DNA of 64,000 bases, from contig CAIIXF020000007.1 in NCBI GenBank assembly GCA_903813345.2, forward strand, positions 21,625,564-21,689,563. The letters are read 5' to 3'. Under the pieces are notes generated by a model. That model was not told the DNA's origin and did not search any database. It saw only the letters and a list, made by a program, of their open reading frames with translations. Position 1 is the first letter of the stretch. Each line of letters starts with the position of its first letter. This document shows positions 24,587 through 34,720 of the stretch, piece after piece. This DNA is from Owenia fusiformis. Lineage: Eukaryota; Annelida; Polychaeta; Sabellida; Oweniidae. Both the position numbers and the translations under genes were made by a program.

Positions 24587-25504
24587 GAAGTAATGAAAGC
24601 AATTAAATGTTAAATATTAAGAATATTCGAATAGTTCAAGATTTAATTTAATTTATTTCTGGAATCTTTAAATAATGATGTTCATGTGTATATTTGACAA
24701 TCGTTCAAAACCTTTATACTTTTGCTAAAATGATATATAATGCTTCGCTACACGATGTCTGAAGTTGTTTGGAGATTTCTCAACGCGTGTTTATAAATCC
24801 CTTAGGTTTATAAATTATGAAATTGTGCTGATCAAGTGTGTGCACTACATCATAATTTGTTGGGCAGCACTGTTCAATTATAAGAAGTCATCGCTAATAA
24901 AAGGTTGTTTATTAGTAAGTAAATGCTTATCTCGTTTTGACAGAGTTATTATTAGGGAATTAGTAGGGTGACACTTGGCATAAAGTCATATTCCTATCCA
25001 ATACACCTTATTGATAAGAAGTTTGGAGGAGAAAACACCAATTCTTGGTGAAAAGAACATAAGATTTGATCGAGAAAACATATTTCTATACGTATAACAT
25101 ATTCTTGCGAAACGCCACTTTCAATTCACTTATATACTCATTTAACGTAGCTGCTATACGCATATCCTCATAACATATCCTCTGTTGACTCTCGTCTGTA
25201 CTGGTTACTTGGCCGATTGGGTATAAAACAATAAATGTATATACTAATTACGGTCCCTACAAACGTGAATTGAGAGTGGGACAATAGTTCCCGGGGGCGA
25301 AATATTTTCTAAAAAACGTGTGATTTAACTTCCCTATCACATGTATTATATAGTAAAACTTAATATACTATAGTATACATACTGTATGTATTGGACTGTA
25401 AGGAAACAAAATATTAAACTCATGTTTCTATCGTTTATTTTTTCAAACTATGTACACACGTGGTACAGTAGCATATTTATCTTTCTCAGAAAATCAAAAC
25501 ATAT
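24587..25504. other. AT-rich spacer, no gene seen
   Basis: The interval between the foldback element and the LINE 3' end. No conserved frame or exon was recognised. Confidence 0.5.
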
Positions 25505-25621
25505 TATTATTATTAATTTATTAACCTGTAGTTAAACAGAGTAGTTTTATAATTTACAACACATATACATGTACATAATAAAGTCAAAACTATTTACAGA
25601 AAGTGTTTTTTGGTCACCTTT

Positions 25622-28600
25622 TTACATCTGGTTACCAGTGTACGCTCGCATTAAACGAGCTCTTTTTATACTCATTTGGAGAACAATTTCACCTATTTGG
25701 ATCATGTCATTTTCAGTTATATGTTCGTGATAGCCGAATACAACGCTCTTTAAATCACAAGGGTTACCGTATTTATTTATAATAGAAGTCAGTCTGGCAT
25801 GTTCATCAAAGTAAGCCTCACAGGAGCTAAGGAAATGTTCAATCGTTTCTACCTCAAACGTATTACACAAAACGCAAATACAATTTAGCCCAGAGTTTTT
25901 TACGCGCAGCTCATGGCAGTCTGTAGAGAGGCGCATCATAATTTTACATACTGGAAGATTTTCTGGTTTCATTTTTGCGAGTAACCACCATATACATGGT
26001 TTAAGTAGTCCACTTCTATTAGTTGAGACATCCGAAATCTTTACACCTATGTCGTGGCGCTTGTACATTGCGCAAATCGTGTTGTAGTCGTTTCTCTGTT
26101 TGGTGCCTATTATATTCCTAATTATCCTTTTCCATGTATATTTAGATGGAAAATTCGCGTTGGTAATCATATTGATCACATAGTCTAATAGATTGTGACG
26201 TTTTATACACTCCCACATCCTGTATATTGGTGAATCCCATTTTTTTCCTTGTATAAATATGCTCATAAAGCGCATCATCAGTAGTTGTTTGTAAATATTT
26301 GTCATGGGAAGCGTAATAATACTGAAAAACATAAGGAGTTTGTCATAGTCCATCTTTAGTTTAACTGAACACATTCCCAGTGGCATCGTCGACATTGGAT
26401 TGCTGCAATTACTGGGAAGAAATTGTATCCTTCGTCCAATTTCGCGTTGGGCCACTTCCATCATTTCAACATCACGTTGTTTATAGTTGATGATTTGATC
26501 ACCGTAGAGAAACGTAGGAACAGTAAAGCTATTATACAACTTAGTGGCTAGAATGGGGGATAGGCCGTTTGTTTTATGACCGAGTCCAAAAAGCGTAAAC
26601 AGTTTCCTTTTGCCACTTGATATAGCGTGCTTGGTGTGGTCACTAAAATCTCCGGTTGTACTCAGAGGTATGCCCACATGTTTGGCCTTCGTGACGTTTT
26701 TTATCGTGTCCGTCCCTAAATTAAATGCGTATTTTTCGTTGCTACCATACGTTAGCGCGACACATTTCTGTGGGTGAAGAGTGTATCTCCATTTTGAACT
26801 ATGTTTAAATGAGATATCCAGCAACGTGTCCATTGCCCCTGGGAATAAAGCTACTAATGCAATGTCATCAGCGTACGCTGGGGAGCAGGTATTCATTCCC
26901 ATGACCTTGGCTCCTAAATTGCTCCTTTGGAGTTCCGTTAATAAGTCACTTATATAAAATTGATACAGGATCATACTGTTAACGGCCCCCTGAAATACTC
27001 CCTGGCGTATTTTAAAGGGCTCTGACATTGTTCCGGCGACTTGAACGCCGCAGAAGTAGTTCTGATATGAGTTGTACAAGAGTCTCCATAGCTTCCCTTT
27101 GATTTTGGCATTAATGTATAACTTGTAGAAGAGTCCCTCAATCCAGCAGGTGTCAAATGCAGATTGGATGTCTAATAATATGACGTGTACTGCGCTTCCG
27201 TGTGACGTATTATAATCAATGGTCTCATGTAGGGTCAATGACGTATGAAGAGAGGAACATCCATCAATTGAAGCTCCTTGTAGTTGGGGTATACAGTTCA
27301 AAAGTCGTGATTTGTATCGCGAAAGAAGAACACTGTCAAAGAGCTTTCGGATAACAGACATAAGGGTTATTCCTCTGTGATCAGTAGTTTTGAGTGTGTC
27401 CCGCGTACCCCCTTTAATTATCGGTACTAGAGTCCCAGTTCTGAATATCTTTGGAGTGTACTCGTTATATATAATGTTCTGGAAAATACATAATAGGGTT
27501 TTCAGTATAGTGGGACCTGCGTATTCGATGTGCTCCATCGTAACGTTGTCAGCGCCACTGGCTTTGCCGTGCTTCATTTTACGCAGAGACGCCTGAAGTT
27601 CAGCGTATGAGAGCGGGTTCAGTTGTTCATCTTCATCTTCATCATTTTTAGAATCATTGAGAAGCTGTTTTACTCGATCACGAACCATATTCTCGTGATC
27701 ATTGTCAAATAGGTTGCTTTCCGATGGTGTCGCTAATGCTTCAAAATGTGAACGCCATACATCGCACACTGCTTCTGGATCATTGACTATGACGCCATCT
27801 TTGTTTCTTATTGATGAATTTGAGCGTTTCTTAGTGCCCCTGCTGCGCTGGAGAAGGTACCAGAAAAAACGTTGGTCCATGTCTTCAGAATCGTATAGCT
27901 TTGCCATTTCTCCGCGTTCGTATTCTAACTCCGCCTGGTATAAAGCTTTCGAAAATACTTTTTTCGAGAGTTTGTACTATTGAAATAACTCACCATTCCT
28001 AGGCCTGCCAGCGTCTTTCCACAGATGCCATAAACTGTTGCGCTTTTTAACTAGTACCGTGAGACCAGGCGCCCAGAAAGGCTTTTGGTGCTTTTTGAAT
28101 TTCTTAATTGGTAACATTTCCCCAGCTACTTCATGAATTACATTGACAATCTCTTGTAAATACAAATCAATTTCATCATTGGTCAACTTATGCTCTTTTC
28201 TATGCATTTCTATCAAAATCTTATTTAACGTGTTTGTAATCTTTTCACAATAAAACATTCTAATCGTACTAGTTACTTTCGTCCAAGCTACACGTTTAAC
28301 ATGGTTATTATCATTAGATATGGATTTTAAGACTCCACATTTTAAGAGTGTGACCATTGGAAGATGGTCTGAGGATGAACTGAAAGTAGCGTTGTTATCT
28401 ATAATTGTGCATTGTTTAATCTGTTGAAGAATTTCATTTGAAACAACTACATGATCTATATACGATTTATGACCACTTGGAGATTCATACGTGTAGTTTG
28501 GACCATCACATGATATTAAGTCTGCAACTAGTAGACCATTACGAGTACACATGTTTTCAAACAATTTACCATTAAATGTACCATCACCCCAACTACGTAG

Positions 28601-29179
28601 GCCATCATGCATGTTATATTTTAAGTGGGCGTTCATATCACCAAGAAGTATTACGTAACCATCATTAAGAGCCTTCTGAACAACGTTCTCTAAATTTATA
28701 AGAACGTCTTCAAAGCTATCATTTCTACATTGTTGTTGAGGTAAGTATACTGAGAAGATGAATATTGGACATGTTTTGTTGTCAAAACATAATTTAACAC
28801 AAACCATCCTGTCGTTTGACAATGAGCTGACAGGGAAAACATTAGCATCTAGCGTTTTGCGCCATAACAGACCAACACCGCCCGAGCCGAACCTCAGACC
28901 ACAGTCCTCATTTCTTAAATGCTTACTGCATGTAGCATACATGTTAAAACCAGTCTCGTTTACATTCAATTGATTTAAGTTACACTCAAACAGCATATGT
29001 TCACTCACAGCAACAATATCATTCATATCTAGGAGATCAAACATGGCGTTCCTGGCAGTACTTGAACCATTCAGGTTCCATTGCGCTAATCTTAAGTTAA
29101 GGCCCGCATCATGCGCCATTGTGTAACTTATGACTGCAAGAAATGCAGCTATATGTATAATATATAATGGGTTGAACAT
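25622..29179 (-). CDS. LINE ORF2: APE endonuclease plus reverse transcriptase, one in-frame TAG
   Basis: A single frame of 1185 codons is broken only by TAG at 27977-27979. The N-terminal APE domain shows QWNLNG (33-38), SEH with Glu60, VYLP, LLGDMN (D181, N183), YIDH and SSDH (269-272), the full set of APE catalytic residues. After the TAG come KASGADN, QLQGASID, LLDIQSAFD, the QG...QG motif and AYADD (codons for YADD near 26864-26875), the reverse transcriptase core. Near the C-terminus is CVLC...H...C, a zinc-knuckle-like CCHC seen in several LINE clades. An odd hydrophobic leader (residues 4-20) precedes the APE domain. The relative at 43-46 kb reads through the same position, so the TAG is probably a point mutation. 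Confidence 0.9.
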
Positions 29180-30588
29180 TAATAATCTCTGTCGTCGAAC
29201 GAATATTCATGCCTATATCTGTTTCCCTCACCATACCGTTGACTTCTCCTTGGTCGTTGTATCCATTCACGGCACACGATAGGGTATGGCCATGATATCG
29301 GTTCGAGTGCCTTGTCGGCGGAAGATTCAGCGACTGCAATTTTACACCCAACTCTGTCTCGAGCGTATCGATTGTGTATAATGTTCAGCTGCATAATGCG
29401 TATACCTGTGATGTGGGAATGTTTACGAATATTGTGTATCGTTTCCTCATCGTCCTCATCTTCACTCTGAGCAATGTTCTCAAGGTACAGCATACGATAT
29501 CGCTCATTTTTTACACCCTTTAGACCGGATCGTATTTGCTTAACTTGGTGTTGTTCCGTCGTGGTGCGTCTGTCGCGTTCTGGTAACGATTTAAGAGCTT
29601 GCGAATATGTGATTAGGGGCGTAGTTTTGCTCGGAACATTTACTGGGGGTTCTGTTGTTTTTTCGCGAGAAACATCGTTTCCTAGTACTTTGTTATTGTT
29701 TTTGGCTTGATTGTTTACTGGATCAGCTGTTGATGATGACGTCATCAAATGCATATATGTTTTTGTTTTTATATCTGTGATTGCCTCGGGTAGAGATTGT
29801 GATCGTTGATTAGGTTTGTAATGCGTGTTTAAGTAGGTTTGATTACCCTCATTCTCCTTTGTTGTAACCACTTCTAATGGTTGATTAGCATCGTTTGTCG
29901 AGACTTTCTCGGTTGCATTCGACACTGTTGAAGAACATTTACATTTACATGTGCGCCCTTGCAAAATACGTATGTCCTCTTTCATTTTGTTATTTTCAAA
30001 GCTCATTTCGAGCAGTTTATGTTCCATTAGTATAACTTTTGACATGAGAACCCTGTTGTCCCAGATATCTGTGGTACCTGCGGTCTGTGTACGAGATGAC
30101 GGGGTGGCGCTTGGCATGACACTGGCATACATTCGTGAAGGCACTTTGGCTGTTTTCGTTGTATCATCCTTCGGTTTGGCGTTATCTATGTTTTGAATAC
30201 ATGATGCACTCAGAGTTCCCTTTGGAAACGCACTATCCAAATCAGCTATATATACATACATATCATAAATGTCTCTGCTATATCCAATTGACTTTTCGGC
30301 TTTCCTTGCTTTGAGTTTCAATCCCTCGCAATTGTCAATATTTGTACTCCTTTGTAATTTACATTTTGCTAATCCGAATATGATCTCACGGGTACGTCGG
30401 AGTGTATCCTCATCAGTAGACTCCTTGATTTCTTCTATGATGGTATCTCTCGGCTCTGATGTAACTCGTTGCAGTATAATCCCTATATAGTCGGGTAAAC
30501 TGTCGAAAAAGGGGAGAGCGTCTCCCGCTTCGTCCAACGTGTCGTCCGCCATTTTACCCAATTTGCCTGCCATGTTTTTTGTATACAA
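29179..30588 (-). CDS. LINE ORF1 (469 aa, unknown fold)
   Basis: An uninterrupted frame upstream of ORF2. It is acidic and helical at the N-terminus, has a Ser/Thr/Asn-rich middle with KCKCSS near residue 216, and a basic C-terminus. I recognise neither a canonical gag CCHC knuckle nor an esterase domain. The stop and the ORF2 start overlap as TAATG, which points to coupled termination-reinitiation. By position it should be the RNA-binding ORF1 protein of the retrotransposon. That role is inferred from order, not from a domain. Confidence 0.75.
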   Translation of the reverse strand: MYTKNMAGKLGKMADDTLDEAGDALPFFDSLPDYIGIILQRVTSEPRDTIIEEIKESTDEDTLRRTREIIFGLAKCKLQRSTNIDNCEGLKLKARKAEKSIGYSRDIYDMYVYIADLDSAFPKGTLSASCIQNIDNAKPKDDTTKTAKVPSRMYASVMPSATPSSRTQTAGTTDIWDNRVLMSKVILMEHKLLEMSFENNKMKEDIRILQGRTCKCKCSSTVSNATEKVSTNDANQPLEVVTTKENEGNQTYLNTHYKPNQRSQSLPEAITDIKTKTYMHLMTSSSTADPVNNQAKNNNKVLGNDVSREKTTEPPVNVPSKTTPLITYSQALKSLPERDRRTTTEQHQVKQIRSGLKGVKNERYRMLYLENIAQSEDEDDEETIHNIRKHSHITGIRIMQLNIIHNRYARDRVGCKIAVAESSADKALEPISWPYPIVCREWIQRPRRSQRYGEGNRYRHEYSFDDRDY

Positions 30589-30620
30589 AAAATATTAATG
30601 TATAAATCTTTACCAGAGGC

Positions 30621-31107
30621 ACTATATGTCTCTGTCTTTATGAATGTTGACCCAAGCTGCCCATTGGGGGTAGTAATGCATGGGTGACACTCAGATATAA
30701 TGTTTACTGTGTCTCATAAGTCGGCACCGGCTGGTTGTTACAAAATGTTGTTTTTATTATGTATTTTATATGTATATTGTAATATCAGTGACACAAAAAT
30801 AAACTATTTTGAACTAAAAACTAAACTGTATACATAAGGGTTATGTACTTATACTTGGAGCAAATTGGCTTATCTCTGCCAGATTTGCTTTTTTGCAAAA
30901 TTCGTCTAGATTTGCTTAATTTTGGTCCAAACTATTATTTTTGCCAGTTTTAAAAGTTTTACCAATTGCAAAAGCAAAATCACATGTGTAGTACCAACGA
31001 AACGTTCCGAAAATCAAGCCCAATGTTCTGTTTAAGAACCCATATTCTTACTTTTGAAAATGGAATCTCGCAATACTATTCCAAAAGAATCTACTTGTTG
31101 CGACTCG
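30621..31107. other. spacer; LINE 5' flank
   Basis: No gene seen. At 30780-30825 an AATAAA-like A-rich stretch and TGAACTAAA/AACTAAACT repeats resemble the 3' tail of a plus-strand retroelement fragment, but no coding part is visible. Confidence 0.3.
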
Positions 31108-31277
31108 ATCAACTTGAGTTCTGAGAAAATGAGGATTTTAGCAAGGGTGCATTATTGACTCAACATGGGGACATACACCATTGACCATTGACTTTTTGAT
31201 ACCATCAGGTATGTTACCATGTAAAGTCAAAGCACCCTTGCTGAAATCCTCATTTTCTCCGAAGAATTCAAGTTGAT
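31108..31277. repeat. 170-bp foldback hairpin
   Basis: ATCAACTTGAGTTCTGAGAA... (31108-31150) pairs with its mirror at 31232-31277, about 42 bp with few mismatches. The loop is ~80 nt. This is a small MITE or foldback remnant. Confidence 0.6.
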
Positions 31278-31559
31278 AGGTAATCAAAAAACGATTAATT
31301 ACTGAAATACTGCAATAATTTAACTCAAGATTTTTTTTGGGGGGGGGGGGCTCGCAGGTTTGCAGGAAAAGGTGGGTTCGAATTCACATCTAAAAATTTA
31401 AGACAATAACAAAAATGACACAAAAACAACAAAAACAGTCCACATCTAAAGTTTCAATGACAAGTAAGAACGTATCTATTAAAAATGACAAAAAGTGGTT
31501 GAAAGTCCCATTTCTAAAAAATATTTGCATGACTCTAAAATGAAGTGGTAAGATCAATA

Positions 31560-32640
31560 TTTAAAAGTTCCACAACAGTACACAAGAAAGGTAGTAGAAT
31601 TGCCAAAACTTTTGAATTGTCTGTAAAATATAGCTGGGGAGGCCTTTCACTGACACACAGAAGGGGTTTTCTCGAAAATCCTTTTTGAACGACTCTATCT
31701 TAAGCCCAGTTCTGTTAAGGTTCAAGACATCGCTTACGTTGTGCAGCATCTCATTGCGAGCATCTTCAGTTTTGAGGCTACGGTGGCAACCTTTAGCAGA
31801 CCAGGGATGACCTTTGAGTGTTTCCAAAGTGGACACGGTTTTATTGAATCTTGTATTTGTCTCAGTCGACTAAAACTAACATCGTTAGCAGTTCTGTCTC
31901 GCCATTCGGAGTTTTGTACTGATTTTATTGCATGTTTTTCGATGTTTTTCCAAATTCTTAGTGGCGGAAAATACCCACTAACTAAGTATTCGCGTAATGA
32001 ATCTAGGCTTTATTTATTTAATATTCTGTGAATATCAGGAATAAACCCCTTCTAAGAAGGGGACGTCTCATTTAAATGTAGTCTGATAAGAAACACTTGT
32101 TTCGCCAAATAGGTGTGCTTCAGATGAATAAGGCGTCCTAAAAAGAGTAATTTTTACTTTCTATCATTGATTCAATGTTGTTTAGACCAAGCATTCCTAA
32201 GGTTAAGTCCGTTCTTGTCCATTTGGATTGGTCTTTCAACGTTTTAGCGATGAATCTGAGACCCTTTTCAAGCTGAAGGGTTTGTGTTTTTGTCATACCA
32301 TACCAAAGCTCGGCACCATATTAGGCTGTAGGAATACAAATGCATCGAACGAGCTTAGCTCCTAGTTTATTCCACAGGGGTGTACGCCTACATCTACTAA
32401 ACTGGCAAAACTCGAGCGTAAAGTTTGGCAATCCTTGTTGAGTTTAACTTCAGCAGAAAGTGTGGAGCTATAAAAGTTTCCCAAGTGTTTTACTTTGTCA
32501 ACTTCTTGAAGACTTTGCCCGCCGGAAAAGTCACAGTTTCTAATCTCCTTAAGTTTTGAATGTGTTTGTACCTAATCAATGTCACGATTGTACTTTTTGA
32601 AGGTTGAACTTGAATCTCCATTTGTTAGCACACTTCATTA
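31560..32640 (-). pseudogene. decayed LINE reverse-transcriptase C-terminal fragment
   Basis: Read on the minus strand in shifting frames: AKLVRCICIPTA, YGAELWYGMTKTQ, LEKGLRFIAKTLK, TDLTLGMLGLNNIE, then RTANDVSFSRLRQIQD and IKPCPLWKHSKVIPG. This is the thumb/C-terminal region typical of CR1/RTE-like LINEs (tPTLLYGxExW...). Multiple frameshifts and stops are present. It differs from the two APE LINEs in this window, so it is a third and older family. Confidence 0.65.
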
Positions 32641-32845
32641 TATTATATTCATTTAGTTCAACACAATGGAATTGTTACATTTAAACTTTAAAAAAAAATT
32701 GAATGAACATATTATATCTTCCCGCATTTGGCATATCCTACCCGCTCCTCAGATATGATTTATATTTCCAAACCCACTCAAATATGCGATACTTGTACAT
32801 ATTAGCCTCCTCTTATCATTTCTTGTATAATCTACTTTTTCATGC

Positions 32846-33648
32846 TCAAGATCGACTTTGATTTGTATTTGCACTATCCTCATTTGTGTTAGTTGCTCTG
32901 TTGCAATGACAACCACATATATGGCCATAAAGAGCATCTCTGAAGTCCTTAAAATTGATGGAATATATTACGAAATTCATGAACGAGTTAATTGTAGCAA
33001 TTCCACCGACAATGGTAAATGCTGCGTCTGTGACACCGCAATTCGGGCATAATCCCCAGATCAAAGCTGTTATCATGAATGGCAACCAACAGATGAGAAA
33101 CAAAGCTGCAACCAAGACAAGTTTTCTAGTGATGATGATATTTCTTTCGCGGTTTCGTTTATACTTCTCGCTGTCTTTCCCAGTTATTCCTTCCATTACT
33201 TTCGCCTGTTTGTGAACTACCTTGACAATTGTAGCATTTGTGAATACGATAAAACTTAGAAGTGCTCCAAAGTATAATGCCCAACAGAGCAAATATTCTT
33301 TATCAAATGCTAATGATACATAACAGGATATTCGTCGGTCCTCAGCAGTAAAACCTATATTCACAGCTAACCCAATCATCCCGACCATAGCAGAAAATGT
33401 CCAAACTACGGCAATTGCAATCCAGATTCGTTTCAATGAGAACTTAATTCTATGATCCAATGGATGTTTGATGGCGTAATATTGGTTGAAGGCAAGAAGA
33501 GAAAACAGTGATATCGAGACGGTGCATGACACACCCAGTATGTTTATGACAACCATACACAGATGTTCAGAGGCTTGGCGGGCAAATGCCAGGACCGTAC
33601 TTCCAATTATGGACAGGCCTACCATAATATCAGCCACTGCTAGGTTAC
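32846..33648 (-). CDS. rhodopsin-class GPCR, main exon (TM2-C-terminus)
   Basis: After acceptor CACTTTCAG the exon encodes NLAVAD (TM2 with D2.50), the TM3 Cys, and NQY where most receptors have DRY. It continues with the ECL2 Cys, TM5, CWLP in TM6, NFVIY in place of NPxxY in TM7, helix 8 with FKDFRDAL and a Cys-rich palmitoylation-like tail. Joined in phase 1 to the candidate first exon at 52090-52312, it makes 341 residues (322 if the second Met is used), a normal class A length. Intracellular loop 3 is short and basic. The ligand is unknown. The loss of the acidic DRY residue and of the NPxxY Pro may alter activation. The frame is fully open. Confidence 0.85.
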
Positions 33649-33700
33649 CTGAAAGTGAGAAGATCAACACTTGATATTTTAGAGGTTATTTAATGGGAGG

Positions 33701-33810
33701 TTTTTGATACAGGATATATCTGAGGGAAAAACAAAATATCTAACCGAGGGTCTATAGGGACCGAGGGTTAATATTTATTATTTACCGAGGGATATACCCT
33801 GTATCAAAAA
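33701..33810. repeat. 110-bp foldback beside the GPCR acceptor
   Basis: TTTTTGATACAGGATATATC (33701-33720) pairs with GATATACCCTGTATCAAAAA (33791-33810). The loop carries repeated ACCGAGGG words. It lies ~50 bp upstream of the exon on the coding strand. Confidence 0.65.
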
Positions 33811-33850
33811 TTGAGCATTTAATGATTAGTTTATCCTATACTTAGTGAAT

Positions 33851-34170
33851 TATGACGATTAACACCCCAGTCACATTTGTCGCACGGCGGCCGTACGTCG
33901 AACGCAGATCAATTAAATCAGTGTATTTCTGTGGCGAACGTAGGAAAACTACGCTCGCCTTGCGGTCTCCGTACGGCGTTTCCAGTTTTTTACAGGCCGC
34001 AGGGTCGCGTAGAAATTATAACTCGGAGTTATAATATTTGTTACACCCCAGTCACATTTCCCACGGCCGCCGTGCGGTCTATCATTACTGCGGCCAGTAC
34101 TCGGCTTTTCTACGCTCGCCGTATAATTTCTGCGCTCTCATACTTTGAGAAAGGGTCGATGGCAAACACT
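33851..34170. repeat. GC/CpG-rich repeat module, copy 1
   Basis: Begins TAACACCCCAGTCACATTTG and contains CGGCGGCCGTACG, GGCCGCAGGGTCGC and TACGCTCGCC. A second start of the module occurs at ~34044. An inverted copy lies at 50755-51150. CpG density is far above the surroundings. Confidence 0.65.
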
Positions 34171-34217
34171 GACAGGACCCGGGTTTCTATAACACGTGCT
34201 AGAAACACGTACTAAAA

Positions 34218-34720
34218 TAGTCTCGCAACCAGTGCTATTTACTGAACGAAACGACACGAAAACCCCGGGACAGCGTCCTATCAGAGTATTTATGGATAGG
34301 ACCCCCGTATGACCATGCTATCAGTTTGAATCTATCATTAACAAACTTATGTAACAGGCCCGTAGCCAGGACCCTCTACCATTGCCAAAAATGCTTTCAA
34401 AACCATGCAGTTTTCACCATTCTGAGCACTTTTTCAAATGGTTTTGGTCATTTTTGGGCCATTTCAAAAGTGAATCCCTTTGATTTTTTTAAAATCGACC
34501 CCCCCCCCCCCGTCAAATACCGGCTACATCCCAGATTTAAACTTAAAACAATAAAATGCTGTATAAAACCCAGGGGATATATCATCCTCCGACTCATTTC
34601 TCCTGCATCCCTTGACCCGTACTTAAATAGTCTCGAAACCAGTGCTATTTTAACTTTTGCCGGTAGAGGCGCCATAAACTGAACGAAATGCAAAACACTC
34701 TAAACCCGGGATGTAGCATC
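34218..34720. repeat. nested repeat: duplicated flank around a GTAGCCAGG-type MITE
   Basis: TAGTCTCGCAACCAGTGCTA (34218) recurs at 34628 with small changes. Between them ACAGGCCCGTAGCCAGGACC (34354) and CCGGCTACATCCC (34520) look like diverged inverted ends of a hAT-like MITE with a poly-C core. This is an assignment by eye. No gene is present; the 118-codon plus frame at 34326 is repeat-derived. Confidence 0.35.

Larger units (their letters stand above)
25505..30620 (-). mobile_element. near-full-length APE-type LINE (non-LTR retrotransposon)
   Basis: Minus-strand order is ORF1 (469 codons), then ORF2 (APE endonuclease, reverse transcriptase, C-terminal zinc-knuckle-like motif), then a ~115 nt 3' UTR ending in a short (AAT)n tract near 25505-25520. 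This is the layout of jockey/CR1/R1-group LINEs. The 5' limit is uncertain, because no target duplication was recognised. The second LINE at 43-46.6 kb is a diverged relative. No RNase H domain was recognised. Confidence 0.85.

Noticed and set aside
29390-29420. GIRIMQLNI in LINE ORF1 as a second APE start
   Set aside because: Only the first few residues resemble an APE N-terminus; no downstream catalytic motifs follow in that frame, and ORF2 has its own complete APE.
32749-33674. Other frames (both strands) over the GPCR exon
   Set aside because: Shadows of the real minus-strand receptor frame.
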